Assembly: GCA_963764955.1 (NCBI GenBank)
Contig: CAVXVE010000052.1
Span: 109,415-173,414, forward strand
Direction: 5' to 3'
Source of the DNA: Roseiarcus sp963764955
GTDB lineage: Bacteria > Pseudomonadota > Alphaproteobacteria > Rhizobiales > Beijerinckiaceae
DNA length: 64,000 nt
Below the pieces are notes generated by a model, which saw nothing but the letters and a program-made list of their open reading frames with translations, ran no database searches and was not told the origin of the DNA. How positions within the stretch are numbered: position 1 is the stretch's first letter; each line of letters opens with the position of its first letter. Below are positions 45,375 through 54,613 of this stretch, in pieces. A program made the position numbers and the translations under genes.

Positions 45375-46927
45375 CGCGCCGACGCCCCGGTCGCGGCTTC
45401 TTCCGAAGAAATGTTGAGCGCGCTCGCGATCAGCGCCCGCTCGGTGATCTCGCCGCCGGCGAGCTCGCGCCTGATCGCGCCGTTGTAGAGCACCAGCGCG
45501 CGATCACAGCAGCCGATCAGTTCGTCATAATCGGTGGTGTAGAAGACGATCGCTGCGCCCTCATCCGCGAGCCGGCGCAAGAGCACATAGATTTCCTGCT
45601 TGGTGCCGACATCGATGCCGCGCGTCGGATCGTTGAGGAGAATGATGCGCGGCTCGGCCATCAGCCACTTGGCGATGACCACCTTCTGCTGATTGCCCCC
45701 CGAGAGCGCGCCGGCCGCGATGTCGGTCCCCGCCGCATGAATGTCGAGGAGGCCCATGAGTTCGCCAACGAGCTTCGTCTCGCGCGCGCGATCGATCACC
45801 CCGCTGCGCGATACGCGCTGAAGCGCGGCGAACGAGAGATTCTCGCGCACCGACATCGGCAGCATCAACCCTTCCGTTTTGCGATCCTCGGGGATCAGCG
45901 CCATGCCGATGCGCTTAGCCTTGGCCGCGTGCGGGCTCGAAGGGGAAACTGGCGCGCCCTCGATGCGGATCTCCCCCGATACGCCGCGCAGGACGCCGAA
46001 CAAAGCCAGCAGCAGCTCGCGCTGGCCCTGCCCGTCGAGACCGCCGAGGCCAACCACCTCGCCCGCATGCGCCGTGAACGAAATGTCGCGCAGCCGGTCC
46101 GACCAGGTCAGGTTCCTCACTTCGAGCAGCGGCGTGGCGCCCTTCGCCCGCGGCGCCGGTTTCGGCGGAAAAATGTGGCTGTACTCACGCCCGATCATCA
46201 TTTCGACGACCTCGTTGTCGGACTTCGTTCCGGCCGCGTAGGTCGCCACATTGGCGCCGTTCCTGAACACCGTGCTCTCGTCGGCGAGCTCCGCGATCTC
46301 GTGCATGCGGTGCGAAATGAACAACAGCGCAAGCCCCTCCCGGCGCAGGCGCTTGAGGACGACAAACACCTTGGCGACGTCGGCGGCGGTCAAGGCCGAT
46401 GTCGCCTCGTCGAGGATGAGGACGCGGGGCTTGCGCGCCAGCGCCTTGGCGATCTCCACCATCTGCCGGCGCGACAGGGCCAAGTCCTTGACCAGCGCCA
46501 TCGGATGGATGTCGGGCGCGCCGGCGCGCTCGAGCGCCTCTTCGGCCAGGCGCCGCTGCGCGCGCCGGTCGATGAGCCCGAGACGGCGCGGCGGATTGGA
46601 GATGGCGATGTTGTCGGCGACCGAAAGGTCGGGAACGAGCGAAAGCTCCTGGAAGATGCAGACGATGCCGGCGCGATTGGCGGCGGCCGGCGAATCGAAG
46701 GCGACTTCCGCTCCGTCGAGCACGATGCGCCCGGTGTCCGGCGCCACGACGCCTGACAGAATCTTGATGAGCGTCGACTTGCCCGCGCCGTTCTCGCCGA
46801 GGACAGCATGAATGCGTCCGGAGAACACGACGAGATCAGCATTGGCGAGCGCTCGCACGCCGCCGTAGCGCTTGGACACGCCCTCCATGCGCAGGATCGG
46901 CGAAGCCGTCGATTCTGCTGGGTTCAC
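45371..46927 (-). CDS. sugar ABC transporter ATP-binding protein, two-domain (518 aa)
   Basis: A fused double ATPase of the RbsA/MglA/YtfR type. Domain 1 has Walker A 'GENGAGKSTLIKILSG', signature 'LSRRQMVEIAKAL' (degenerate, as usual) and Walker B 'VLILDEATSALT'. Domain 2 begins after about residue 260; its Walker A is degenerate ('GLDGQGQREL'), and it has a good 'LSGGNQQKVVIAKWL' and 'IILLNDPTRGIDVG'. Length and the catalytic asymmetry fit the family. The start ATG 46927 gives MNPAESTASPILRMEGVSKR. It lies 107 bp after the binding-protein gene in one operon. Confidence 0.95.
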   Translation of the reverse strand: MNPAESTASPILRMEGVSKRYGGVRALANADLVVFSGRIHAVLGENGAGKSTLIKILSGVVAPDTGRIVLDGAEVAFDSPAAANRAGIVCIFQELSLVPDLSVADNIAISNPPRRLGLIDRRAQRRLAEEALERAGAPDIHPMALVKDLALSRRQMVEIAKALARKPRVLILDEATSALTAADVAKVFVVLKRLRREGLALLFISHRMHEIAELADESTVFRNGANVATYAAGTKSDNEVVEMMIGREYSHIFPPKPAPRAKGATPLLEVRNLTWSDRLRDISFTAHAGEVVGLGGLDGQGQRELLLALFGVLRGVSGEIRIEGAPVSPSSPHAAKAKRIGMALIPEDRKTEGLMLPMSVRENLSFAALQRVSRSGVIDRARETKLVGELMGLLDIHAAGTDIAAGALSGGNQQKVVIAKWLMAEPRIILLNDPTRGIDVGTKQEIYVLLRRLADEGAAIVFYTTDYDELIGCCDRALVLYNGAIRRELAGGEITERALIASALNISSEEAATGASAR

Positions 46928-47034
46928 GCCCTAGCCCTCGCCCCTCAAGATCGCGTCACGGGCCCGCGACGCGCCTGCCGCGCCGCGGCCGCCGGGGAAC
47001 GCCGTCGCTCCCCTGCGGCCGCGTCCGTCGGCGG

Positions 47035-48177
47035 CTACTTGTTTTCCTTCGTCTGTCCCATGATCTCCTGCGCGGTGAAATTGATGTTGCAGGTGGGGAA
47101 CGAGTTGCCGACGAAAAAATTGTCGGACTGGGCAGCGTAGTAATTCTCGCCGTCCTTGAAGTTCGGATCCTCGGCCGTCGCGAGCGGCAGCTTGACCGAC
47201 TGCGGCACGACCTGCCCCTGGAGAGCCGCAAGCGCGACCTTGATCGCGACCGCGACCTGCGCGGGTCCGGTGCCGCCCGACGAGCACTTCAGGCCCTGAT
47301 CGGCGAGCTTGGCGCAGAACTTGCGAAAGCCGTTCTCCGTCTCGCCGCCGAAGGGCACCATCGGGTGCTTCGCGTCGAGCATCGCCTGCACGACGCCTGT
47401 GTCGCCGCCCTGGGCGGTGATGCCGTCAAAGTGCTTCTGCACCGCGATCGCGTCCGCGCTCACCTTCTGCGCGGTGGGATCGTCCCACTTGCCATAGACT
47501 TCGACGACGTCCCACTTCTTTCCGGTGGCGTCGAGGGCCTCGTGAATGCCGTCGTGACGGTCGCGATCGACGGAGGTGCCGGAGACGCCCCGGACTTCCA
47601 GAACCTTGCCGCCGTCGGGAATATGGCTCGCCAGCCACTTGCCCCAATAGACGCCGAGCCCCTTCTGATCGACGTCGACGTTGATCGCGTCCTCGGTGTC
47701 GAGGATGTTGTCGAACGCGACCAGGATTACGCCAGCGTCGTTCGCGCGTTTGATCACCGGCTTGAACGCCGCCGGATTCTGCGCGTTCACAACAATCGCG
47801 TCGAAGCCGGAATCGATGAAGTTGTTGATCGCGGCGATCTGCGCGGCGACATCCTCGCCGGTCGAGACGACCTTGAATTCCTTGAGCTGTTTGGCGATCT
47901 CTGGTTGCGCCGCGAACGCCTTGGCCGTCTGAATCATCTGGATGCGCCAGGTGTTGGCGATATATCCGTTGGCGAGCGCGACGCGGAACGGGCCCTTCTT
48001 GGCCGGCCATTTGAAGAACTTCGTCTTGTCGGTCCACGGAACAAAGCAGCCGGGCTCAGAGGCCGGGCCAGCCACGACCTCGGGTCCGGCGGCGAAGGCG
48101 GGGGCGGAGAAGGCGCACGCCGCAGTAAACATTACGCCGCCGGCGGCGGCGATGGCGAGATGGCGGAAATGGTTCAT
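47035..48177 (-). CDS. sugar ABC transporter substrate-binding protein (380 aa)
   Basis: A periplasmic binding protein with a clear signal peptide (MNHFRHLAIAAAGGVMFTAA, cleavage near 'AFA-AG'). 'RVALANGYIANTWRIQMIQT', 'INNFIDSGFDAIVVNAQNPA', 'GVILVAFDNILDTEDAINVD' and 'KHFDGITAQGGDTGVVQAML' are Peripla_BP_4 features. Four cysteines in the mature part ('EPGCFVP', 'KFCAKL', 'LKCSSGG', 'PTCNIN') might form two disulfides. ATG 48177 follows a purine-rich GGGAGGATAG. As first gene of the operon it probably gives the highest expression. The 260 bp upstream should contain the promoter, but none was assigned. Confidence 0.93.
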   Translation of the reverse strand: MNHFRHLAIAAAGGVMFTAACAFSAPAFAAGPEVVAGPASEPGCFVPWTDKTKFFKWPAKKGPFRVALANGYIANTWRIQMIQTAKAFAAQPEIAKQLKEFKVVSTGEDVAAQIAAINNFIDSGFDAIVVNAQNPAAFKPVIKRANDAGVILVAFDNILDTEDAINVDVDQKGLGVYWGKWLASHIPDGGKVLEVRGVSGTSVDRDRHDGIHEALDATGKKWDVVEVYGKWDDPTAQKVSADAIAVQKHFDGITAQGGDTGVVQAMLDAKHPMVPFGGETENGFRKFCAKLADQGLKCSSGGTGPAQVAVAIKVALAALQGQVVPQSVKLPLATAEDPNFKDGENYYAAQSDNFFVGNSFPTCNINFTAQEIMGQTKENK

Positions 48178-48436
48178 GTCTATCCTCCCGTTTATGTTTC
48201 GGCCGGCCTTTTCCAAGCCGGTCGCCGTCAGCGCAGATCTCTTTGTCGCACGCCGGCGGCGGCGCCGCGTCGCGCTACGCCGTAACGGCGCTCTGCTTGC
48301 GCTGACATGCCAGTATAACGGACCGCCTCCGGCGCACAAGCCCGTGAGCGCCGCTTCTGGAGCGCCGTCGCCATGCTACACGCTGCGCCGCGATCTCAAG
48401 CGGCGCCGCCGCTCGCATGTTCACCGGGAGGCAGGA

Positions 48437-48853
48437 ATGGCCACAGTCAAGCTCTGGACCGACGCGGAGGTGGAAGCGCAGCCAAAGGTCAAAGCGGTCT
48501 TCGATGACATCCGAGCGACCCGGAAGTCGGACTTCGTCAACAATTTCTGGCGGGGCCTCGCCAACCAGCCCGAGATTCTCGAACGCACCTGGAACACGCT
48601 GAAGGCGGTGATGGGCGCGCCCGGCCCGCTCGATCCGCTCACCCGCGAGCTCGTCTATATCGCCGTGTCGATCACGAACGGCTGCGCCTATTGCATCCAT
48701 TCGCATACGGCGGCGGCGCGGGCGAAGGGGATGACCGAGGCGCAATATGCCGATTTTCTGGCGGTGGTGGCGATGGCTTCGCAGACCAACGCCCTGGTGA
48801 CGGGCTTGCAACTGCCGGTCGACGCGGCCTTCCTCGTCGAGACCCCGACATAA
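48437..48853 (+). CDS. carboxymuconolactone decarboxylase/AhpD-like family protein (138 aa)
   Basis: An all-helical AhpD-fold protein with the redox motif 'NGCAYCIHSHTAAARAKG': Cys83, Cys86 and His90 form the C-x-x-C-x3-H site of alkylhydroperoxidase D-like proteins. 'DPLTRELVYIAVSI' is the conserved preceding helix. Such proteins act as peroxidases or dithiol carriers; the decarboxylase name is historical. ATG 48437 follows GGGAGGCAGGA. It is divergent from the sugar operon and ends before a shared terminator facing rpsA. Confidence 0.9.
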   Translation: MATVKLWTDAEVEAQPKVKAVFDDIRATRKSDFVNNFWRGLANQPEILERTWNTLKAVMGAPGPLDPLTRELVYIAVSITNGCAYCIHSHTAAARAKGMTEAQYADFLAVVAMASQTNALVTGLQLPVDAAFLVETPT

Positions 48854-48881
48854 GCGGACGCGCGCCGGAGACGCCGCAAGC

Positions 48882-48920
48882 AAAAGCCCGCCCGGGATGG
48901 CTCCCAAGCGGGCTTTTTTT
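48882..48920. terminator. bidirectional rho-independent terminator
   Basis: AAAGCCCGC (48883-48891) pairs with GCGGGCTTT (48908-48916) around a 16-base loop, with a run of seven T at 48914-48920. The A-run on the left gives a U-run on the other strand, so it can also end rpsA transcription. It lies between the convergent AhpD-like and rpsA genes. Confidence 0.85.
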
Positions 48921-48939
48921 ATTCCTGACTTGACGGCGT

Positions 48940-50676
48940 TTACTTCGCCTTGTCGGCTTTGTCGCGCGCTTTCAACGCCGCGCCCAGAATGTCGCCAAGC
49001 GAGGCGCCGGAATCGGCCGAGCCATATTGGGCGATCGCCTCCTTCTCCTCGGCGACTTCGAGCGCCTTGATGGAGACGGCGATCTTGCGCGCCTTGCGGT
49101 CGAACTGGGTGACGCGGGCGTCGACCTTCTCGCCGACCGAGAAGCGCTCGGGCCGCTGGTCGCCGCGGTCGCGCGCGAGCTCGTTGCGCTTGATGAAGGT
49201 CGTGAGCTCGGTGCCCGCGATCTTCACCTCGAGGCCGCCGTCCTTGACCTCGAGCACCTCGCAGGTCACGACCGAGCCCTTGCGCAGGTCGCCCGCCTCG
49301 CCGTCCTCGCCGGCCTTCTTGGTCGCGAAGGGATCGCTGGCGAGCTGCTTGACGCCGATCGCGATGCGCTCCTTCTCGACATCGATGTCGAGCACCTTGG
49401 CCTCGACCTTGTCACCCTTCTTGTAGTCCTCGATCGCCTGCTCGCCGGGCCGGTTCCAGTCGAGATCGGAAAGGTGGACCATCCCGTCGACATCGCCGTC
49501 GAGGCCGATGAAGAGGCCGAACTCGGTCTTGTTCTTGACCTCGCCCTCGACAGTCGAGCCGACCGGATGCTTCTCGGCGAAGGCTTCCCACGGGTTCTGC
49601 AGCGTCTGCTTGAGGCCAAGCGAAATGCGGCGCTTGGAGGCGTCGACCTCGAGCACCTGAACCTCGACTTCCTGGCTGGTCGAGACGATCTTGCCGGGGT
49701 GGACGTTCTTCTTGGTCCAGGACATTTCGGAGACGTGGATGAGGCCCTCGATGCCCGGCTCAAGCTCGACGAACGCGCCATAGTCGGCAATGTTGGTGAC
49801 ACGGCCCTTCAGCTTCTGGCCGATGCTGTAGCGCGTCTCGATGTTCGACCACGGGTCTTCCTGCAGCTGCTTCATGCCGAGCGAGATGCGGTGCGTCTCG
49901 TGGTTGATCTTGATGATCCGCACCTTGACCTGCTGGCCGATGGTCAAGACTTCGCTCGGATGGTTGACGCGGCGCCAGGCGATGTCGGTGACGTGCAGGA
50001 GGCCGTCGATGCCGCCGAGATCGACGAACGCGCCATAGTCGGTGAGGTTCTTGACGGTGCCGTCGATGACCTGGCCCTCGGCGAGGTTGGCGACGATCTC
50101 GTGGCGCTGCTCGGCCCGGCTCTCCTCGAGCACGGTGCGGCGCGAGACGACGATGTTGCCGCGGCGCCGGTCCATTTTCAGGATCTGGAACGGCTGAGGC
50201 ACGTTCATGAGCGGCCCGACGTCGCGAACCGGGCGAATGTCGACCTGGCTGCGCGGCAGGAAGGCGACGGCCCCGTCGAGGTCGACGGTGAACCCGCCCT
50301 TGACCTGGTTGAAGATGACCCCTTCGACCTTCTCGTTCTTCTCGAACGCCTGCTCCAGCTTGACCCAGCTCTCCTCGCGCCGCGCCTTGTCGCGCGAGAT
50401 GACCGCTTCGCCGAGCGCGTTCTCGATCCGCTCGAGATAGACTTCGACCTCGTCGCCGAGACCGGGCGCCGGGTCGCGTCCGTGATTGGTGAATTCCTTG
50501 AGCGCCACGCGCCCTTCGGTCTTGAGGCCGACGTCGATGACGGCCATGTCCTTTTCGATCGCGACGACCTTGCCCTTGACGACGCTCCCCTCGAAAGCCT
50601 CGTCCGCGCCGTAGGTCTCGTTCAACAGCGCAGTGAAATCCTCGCGCGTTGGCGCGAGCGATTGAATGGAAGCCAT
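48940..50676 (-). CDS. rpsA: 30S ribosomal protein S1
   Basis: The mRNA-binding protein of the small subunit, needed to initiate translation on structured messages. The start MASIQSLAPTREDFTALLNE leads into six consecutive S1/OB repeats: 'GSVVKGKVVAIEKDMAVIDV', then 'GVIFNQVKGGFTVDL', 'GTVKNLTDYGAFVDL', 'GRVTNIADYGAFVEL', 'GEVKNKTEFGLFIGL' and 'VTCEVLEVKDGGLEVKI'. The length (578) is typical of alphaproteobacteria. It is monocistronic here. The 360 bp upstream (50677-51038) hold no gene I can support and should contain its promoter. Confidence 0.97.
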   Translation of the reverse strand: MASIQSLAPTREDFTALLNETYGADEAFEGSVVKGKVVAIEKDMAVIDVGLKTEGRVALKEFTNHGRDPAPGLGDEVEVYLERIENALGEAVISRDKARREESWVKLEQAFEKNEKVEGVIFNQVKGGFTVDLDGAVAFLPRSQVDIRPVRDVGPLMNVPQPFQILKMDRRRGNIVVSRRTVLEESRAEQRHEIVANLAEGQVIDGTVKNLTDYGAFVDLGGIDGLLHVTDIAWRRVNHPSEVLTIGQQVKVRIIKINHETHRISLGMKQLQEDPWSNIETRYSIGQKLKGRVTNIADYGAFVELEPGIEGLIHVSEMSWTKKNVHPGKIVSTSQEVEVQVLEVDASKRRISLGLKQTLQNPWEAFAEKHPVGSTVEGEVKNKTEFGLFIGLDGDVDGMVHLSDLDWNRPGEQAIEDYKKGDKVEAKVLDIDVEKERIAIGVKQLASDPFATKKAGEDGEAGDLRKGSVVTCEVLEVKDGGLEVKIAGTELTTFIKRNELARDRGDQRPERFSVGEKVDARVTQFDRKARKIAVSIKALEVAEEKEAIAQYGSADSGASLGDILGAALKARDKADKAK

Positions 50677-51038
50677 TGGTTCTCCTAATGACGCCCTTAA
50701 ATTCGGGCCGCGCCAGCTTCGGGTTCGTGTTGACGTTCAGGCGCCCGCCGCTCGGAGAATCGCGCGCGAGCCGCGCACAATCCTCATCGCCGCTGTTCGC
50801 GGCTTAGCCGGCGCATGTCAGCCGGCGGCGGAAACCCAGGTTTGGTCGCTATATGGGGAGCCCATCCGGCGAGCGCCAGCCGCTAGCAGGAAAGTCCGCC
50901 AGGAGCAAGGAGGAAAGCGCAGGCGCCTTTCTCCAGCTTGCGAGCCTGCCGCGCAACCGCCATCGGTCAACTGATCGCGCGGTGGCGCGGCCAGAGCGGC
51001 GTCGCGGCGAAATGCGCGATGCTTCGCCGCTTATCGCG

Positions 51039-51410
51039 TTAAGTGACGGACTCCAGTTCGCGAATATCTTCGTTTCTGAGAGTAAACAAGCCATCGTTCA
51101 CCTGGCGTAGGGCGTCCAGGAAAATCGAAATGTCGACGTCCAGATCTTCATCCTTGTCTTCGCATGGCTTGAACCGGCCATGAAAAAACGCGTACTCTAT
51201 ACCGTCTATCAAATATGGGACAATGCCCTCCAGCCTGAACGCGAGCCGCTCTTGGCTCTTCTCCGCAAATCTAAAACTGAACGGGAGAATCTTTCGAATC
51301 TTGTAAGCTTTCCCTTCCTCAAGATATTCGTCAACAAAACGGTTTCTGACGCCGTCTATAGGCTGCGCATTGACGCAAACGATCTTTTGACCCACGTACC
51401 AATCGCGCAT
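51039..51410 (-). CDS. hypothetical protein (about 123 aa)
   Basis: The product starts MRDWYVGQKIVCVNAQPIDG and includes 'EYLEEGKAYKIRKILPFSFR' and a C-terminal acidic segment 'EDKDEDLDVDISIFLDALRQ'. The N-terminal half reads like a small SH3-like barrel of the sort found in phage or regulatory proteins; no named family is recognised. The ATG at 51410 is preferred to GTG codons just upstream. Base composition is lower in GC than its neighbours, suggesting transfer. It is isolated between rpsA and a sugar-transport cluster. The 600 bp beyond it (51426-52023) contain an AT-rich stretch and no gene I can support. Confidence 0.65.
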   Translation of the reverse strand: MRDWYVGQKIVCVNAQPIDGVRNRFVDEYLEEGKAYKIRKILPFSFRFAEKSQERLAFRLEGIVPYLIDGIEYAFFHGRFKPCEDKDEDLDVDISIFLDALRQVNDGLFTLRNEDIRELESVT

Positions 51411-52023
51411 TTCATTCCCCACCACCGAAGCGTTTATACTTTAAAAGCGAGTTCTTTCGTCGCCGAGTTCAAATAGAAACGGCGAGGACTAATGTAGGGG
51501 GTCAAGGTCAAGTTGCAAATTAACAAATGATTTCAATCTCGTTAAGTTTGTGTAAGCTTGTAATTTCTCGCTTTTTTTACGCGAATTCGCCGTTCCCCCG
51601 CTCAGGCTATGGAGATATGGCGCGATCGGGGGCGGCAAGCCGGCTGGAAAGGAAAGGCGGGGATATCGGCAAGCCTCGCTCCTGGCGCGGCTCGCGAAAA
51701 AGCAGACGCCGGTTTTTCGTGCGTCAAAGCCCACGAAATCGCAGCATGCCCAAAGGCTTGCGTCGGATCGGCGGACCCGACTTCCGCGAGAGCGCCGCGG
51801 TTGCGTGGTGCGGGACGGTGGCGAGGAAGCGTTCTGGAGGCCTTCTTACGGGATCGACGCTGCGGCCTCCAAACCCGAACGGAAGACGCATCGGCGGCCA
51901 GAAGGCGTCCGCTGGCCAACCGGCAGAGTTGCCAACCCGCTGAATCCGGACATAGCCTCGCTCCGCTGATCGTCATCGCTGGCAAAGCGAGCAACAATGG
52001 CGAAGCGCGACAAGGAGGACGGC

Positions 52024-53076
52024 ATGACCACGAACATTGGCAGGCGGCGCGGAGCGCGCTGGAAGATGGCGACCGCTTTCGCTCTGGCGGCCTGGGCTCT
52101 GGCGCTCGGCCCGGCCTACGCCGCCGACCAGATCATCGTCGGGCTGATCACGAAGACCAACACCAATCCATTCTTCGCGAAAATGAAGGAAGGCGCGGAG
52201 GCGAAGGCGAAAGAGCTCGGGGTCGATTTCCGCAGTTTCGCCGGCAAGTACGACGGCGACAACACCGGCCAGGTGGACGCTATCGAGCGCCTGATGAGCG
52301 CCGGCGCCAAGGCAATCATGATCACGCCGAGCGACACCAAGGGAATCGTTCCTTCCGTCGAGCGGGCGCGCAAGGCCGGAATCCTGGTCATCGCGCTCGA
52401 CACGCCGCTCGACCCCCCGAGCGCCGCCGACGCGACCTTCGCGACCGATAACACCAAGGCCGGTGAACTGATCGGCGCCTGGGCGGCGAAGACGCTGGGG
52501 CCCAAGGCCAAGGACGCCCACATCGCCTATATCGACGCGCTCGCCGATCAGCCTTCCGTGGACCGGATGCGCGACTTCGGCTTCTCGAAGGGCTTCGGGA
52601 TCAAGAACTCGAACTGGAAGCAATATGGCCACGAGACCGACAAGCGCGTCGCCGGCCATCAATGGGGCGGAGGCGAGGAAGCGAAAAGCCGCGCCGCGAT
52701 GGAGACGCTTCTGCAGAAGGATCCGAACATCAACGTCGTCTATACGATCAACGAGCCGACCGCGGCCGGCGCCTATGCCGCGCTCAAAGCCGCCGGCAAG
52801 GACAAGGGGGCGCTCATCGTCTCGGTCGACGGCGGGTGCCCCGGCGTCAAGAACGTCGCCGCGGGGATCATCGGCGCGACTTCGCAACAATATCCGCTGC
52901 TGATGGCCTCCAAGGGCGTGGAGGCCGCGGTCGAATACGCCAAGACCGGCAAGAAGCCGCAGGCGAGCCCTGGCCTCGATTTCTTCAATACCGGCGTCTC
53001 GCTCGTCACCGACAAGCCGGTCGAGGGCGTGCCGTCGATCTCGTCGAAGGAAGGCCTCGCAAAGTGCTGGGGCTGA
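52024..53076 (+). CDS. sugar ABC transporter substrate-binding protein, FrcB-like (350 aa)
   Basis: A periplasmic protein close to rhizobial FrcB, the fructose/ribose/mannose-binding subunit. After a signal peptide (about residues 1-34, ending 'GPAYA-A') it has 'VGLITKTNTNPFFAKMKEGA', 'SFAGKYDGDNTGQVDAIERL', 'KAIMITPSDTKGIVPSVERA', 'VIALDTPLDPPSAADATFAT' and 'YTINEPTAAGAYAALKAAG', all characteristic of that family. A strong AAGGAGG lies five bases before ATG 52024. A 457-bp gap (53077-53533) with no gene I can support separates it from the permease gene. Fructose is the likely ligand by family resemblance only. Confidence 0.92.
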   Translation: MTTNIGRRRGARWKMATAFALAAWALALGPAYAADQIIVGLITKTNTNPFFAKMKEGAEAKAKELGVDFRSFAGKYDGDNTGQVDAIERLMSAGAKAIMITPSDTKGIVPSVERARKAGILVIALDTPLDPPSAADATFATDNTKAGELIGAWAAKTLGPKAKDAHIAYIDALADQPSVDRMRDFGFSKGFGIKNSNWKQYGHETDKRVAGHQWGGGEEAKSRAAMETLLQKDPNINVVYTINEPTAAGAYAALKAAGKDKGALIVSVDGGCPGVKNVAAGIIGATSQQYPLLMASKGVEAAVEYAKTGKKPQASPGLDFFNTGVSLVTDKPVEGVPSISSKEGLAKCWG

Positions 53077-53533
53077 GAGCGCCAGCGAACCCCTAAGCGA
53101 AGAGGACGCTGGCGGCGCGTCAGTCGCCGCCAGTGTCAAACGCGCCGCTCCATCAGCGCTCGCGGTTGACAGATATACAATCTACTCAATACTTTTCTTG
53201 CGGGAGGTTGACGCCGGTGGAGCATCGCCATGGGACGCTCCGCCGCAGTCCCGGCGTTTGCGGGGCCTCGGCCCGGCGCGCGCGAAGTGGTCGCGGCGGC
53301 GCTCGGAGCGCCACTCCCGCGGCACGCCCGATGAGCGGCCTTGCGGTTTCCGGGCGCATTTCCGACGAGGCGCAGCCGGAAGGCGAGCCTCCGGCGGACA
53401 TTCCGTTTCCGGCGCAATCGAAGGTCCTGAGCTATCGGGCCGAGGGTGCCCTGCGCCCCTGCGCTGCGTTGCGCATCGGCGCCCTCGCCAAGGCGCACGC
53501 GGTTTCGCCGACACCGACAGGGAGGATCGTGGC

Positions 53534-54613
53534 GTGGCGGTGAACTCGATCAAGTCGAACGCCCTCGAGCCGACCCGGTCGGAACTTCGGCGTCTTTCGC
53601 TCGCCGGCCGCCTCCTTCGCCTCCTGCCGGTCTACGGCCTGCTGATCCTCACCGTGCTGCTTGCGGTGTTTTTCTCGCTCATTCTTCCCAACACGTTCCC
53701 GACCCTGCTTAACGCCCGCTCGATCATCTCCGACAAGTCGGTCATCGCCATACTTTCCCTTGCCGCGATGATCCCGATGGTCACCGGCAAGATCGATCTG
53801 ACAATCGGCTACGGCATCGTGCTTTGGCACATGCTGGCGATCAGCCTGCAGGAATGGTACTTCGTCCCCTGGCCGCTGGCGGTTCTCGTGGTCCTCTGCC
53901 TCGGCGCGGTCGTTGGATTGTTCAACGGCCTGCTTGTCGAAATCGCCCAGATCGACAGCTTCATCGCCACGCTCGGCACCGGCACCCTGCTCTATGCGAT
54001 CGCCATGCGGCACTCGCAGGGGCACCAGATCATGGGTGCGCTGCCTGACGGGTTCCTGTCGATCGCCGGCGCGCGGTTTCTCGGACTGCCGATAACCGGC
54101 TTCTACGTGCTCCTCCTGGCCTTCGCGCTCTGGCTCATCCTCGAATACACGCCAATCGGCCGCTATCTTTACGCTATCGGCGCGAACCCGAGGGCGGCGG
54201 AGCTGAATGGCATCCCGATCCGCCGCTACACTATTGTCGCCTTCGTCGCGTCAGGCGTGCTGACGGCTGCGGCCGGCGTCGTTCTCGCTTCCCGGCTGCG
54301 CGTCGGACAGGCGAGCGTCGGCCTCGAGTTCCTGCTGCCGGCGCTGGTTGGCGTCTTCCTCGGATCGACGACGATCAAGCCCGGGCGCTTCAATGTCTGG
54401 GGAACCATGGTCGGCGTCGCGATCCTCGCGATCGGCATTTCCGGCATCGAACAACTCGGCGGCGAGTTCTGGGTCGAGCCCTTCTTCAACGGCGCGACCC
54501 TCGTCATTGCGATCGCCATCGCGGGCTATACCCAACGAAGGCGCGTGAGCGGGCGCCGCAACATAAAGCAGCACGATCAACCTGCAGAATCCATAGGAGG
54601 AAACCTGACATGA
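53534..54613 (+). CDS. sugar ABC transporter permease (359 aa)
   Basis: A ribose-type permease starting at GTG 53534, with GGGAGGA upstream. Motifs: 'LAAMIPMVTGKIDLTIGYGI' (a DLTIG variant of the DLSVG turn), 'GAVVGLFNGLLVEIAQIDSF' and 'LPALVGVFLGSTTIKPGRFN', where the usual GG..L.GG.G coupling loop is replaced by GSTTIKPG. That divergence, together with the lack of an ATPase gene nearby, makes its partner uncertain. It overlaps the following binding-protein gene by four bases. The C-terminal tail is basic and Gln/Asn-rich. Confidence 0.9.
   Translation: MAVNSIKSNALEPTRSELRRLSLAGRLLRLLPVYGLLILTVLLAVFFSLILPNTFPTLLNARSIISDKSVIAILSLAAMIPMVTGKIDLTIGYGIVLWHMLAISLQEWYFVPWPLAVLVVLCLGAVVGLFNGLLVEIAQIDSFIATLGTGTLLYAIAMRHSQGHQIMGALPDGFLSIAGARFLGLPITGFYVLLLAFALWLILEYTPIGRYLYAIGANPRAAELNGIPIRRYTIVAFVASGVLTAAAGVVLASRLRVGQASVGLEFLLPALVGVFLGSTTIKPGRFNVWGTMVGVAILAIGISGIEQLGGEFWVEPFFNGATLVIAIAIAGYTQRRRVSGRRNIKQHDQPAESIGGNLT

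Noticed and set aside
51602..51997. A reverse open frame upstream of the FrcB-like gene
   Set aside because: The product is Arg/Ala/Ser-rich without any domain; it looks like intergenic DNA.
53133..53534. A possible forward gene in the gap between the FrcB-like gene and its permease
   Set aside because: The open frame lacks a convincing ribosome binding site and any recognisable motif.
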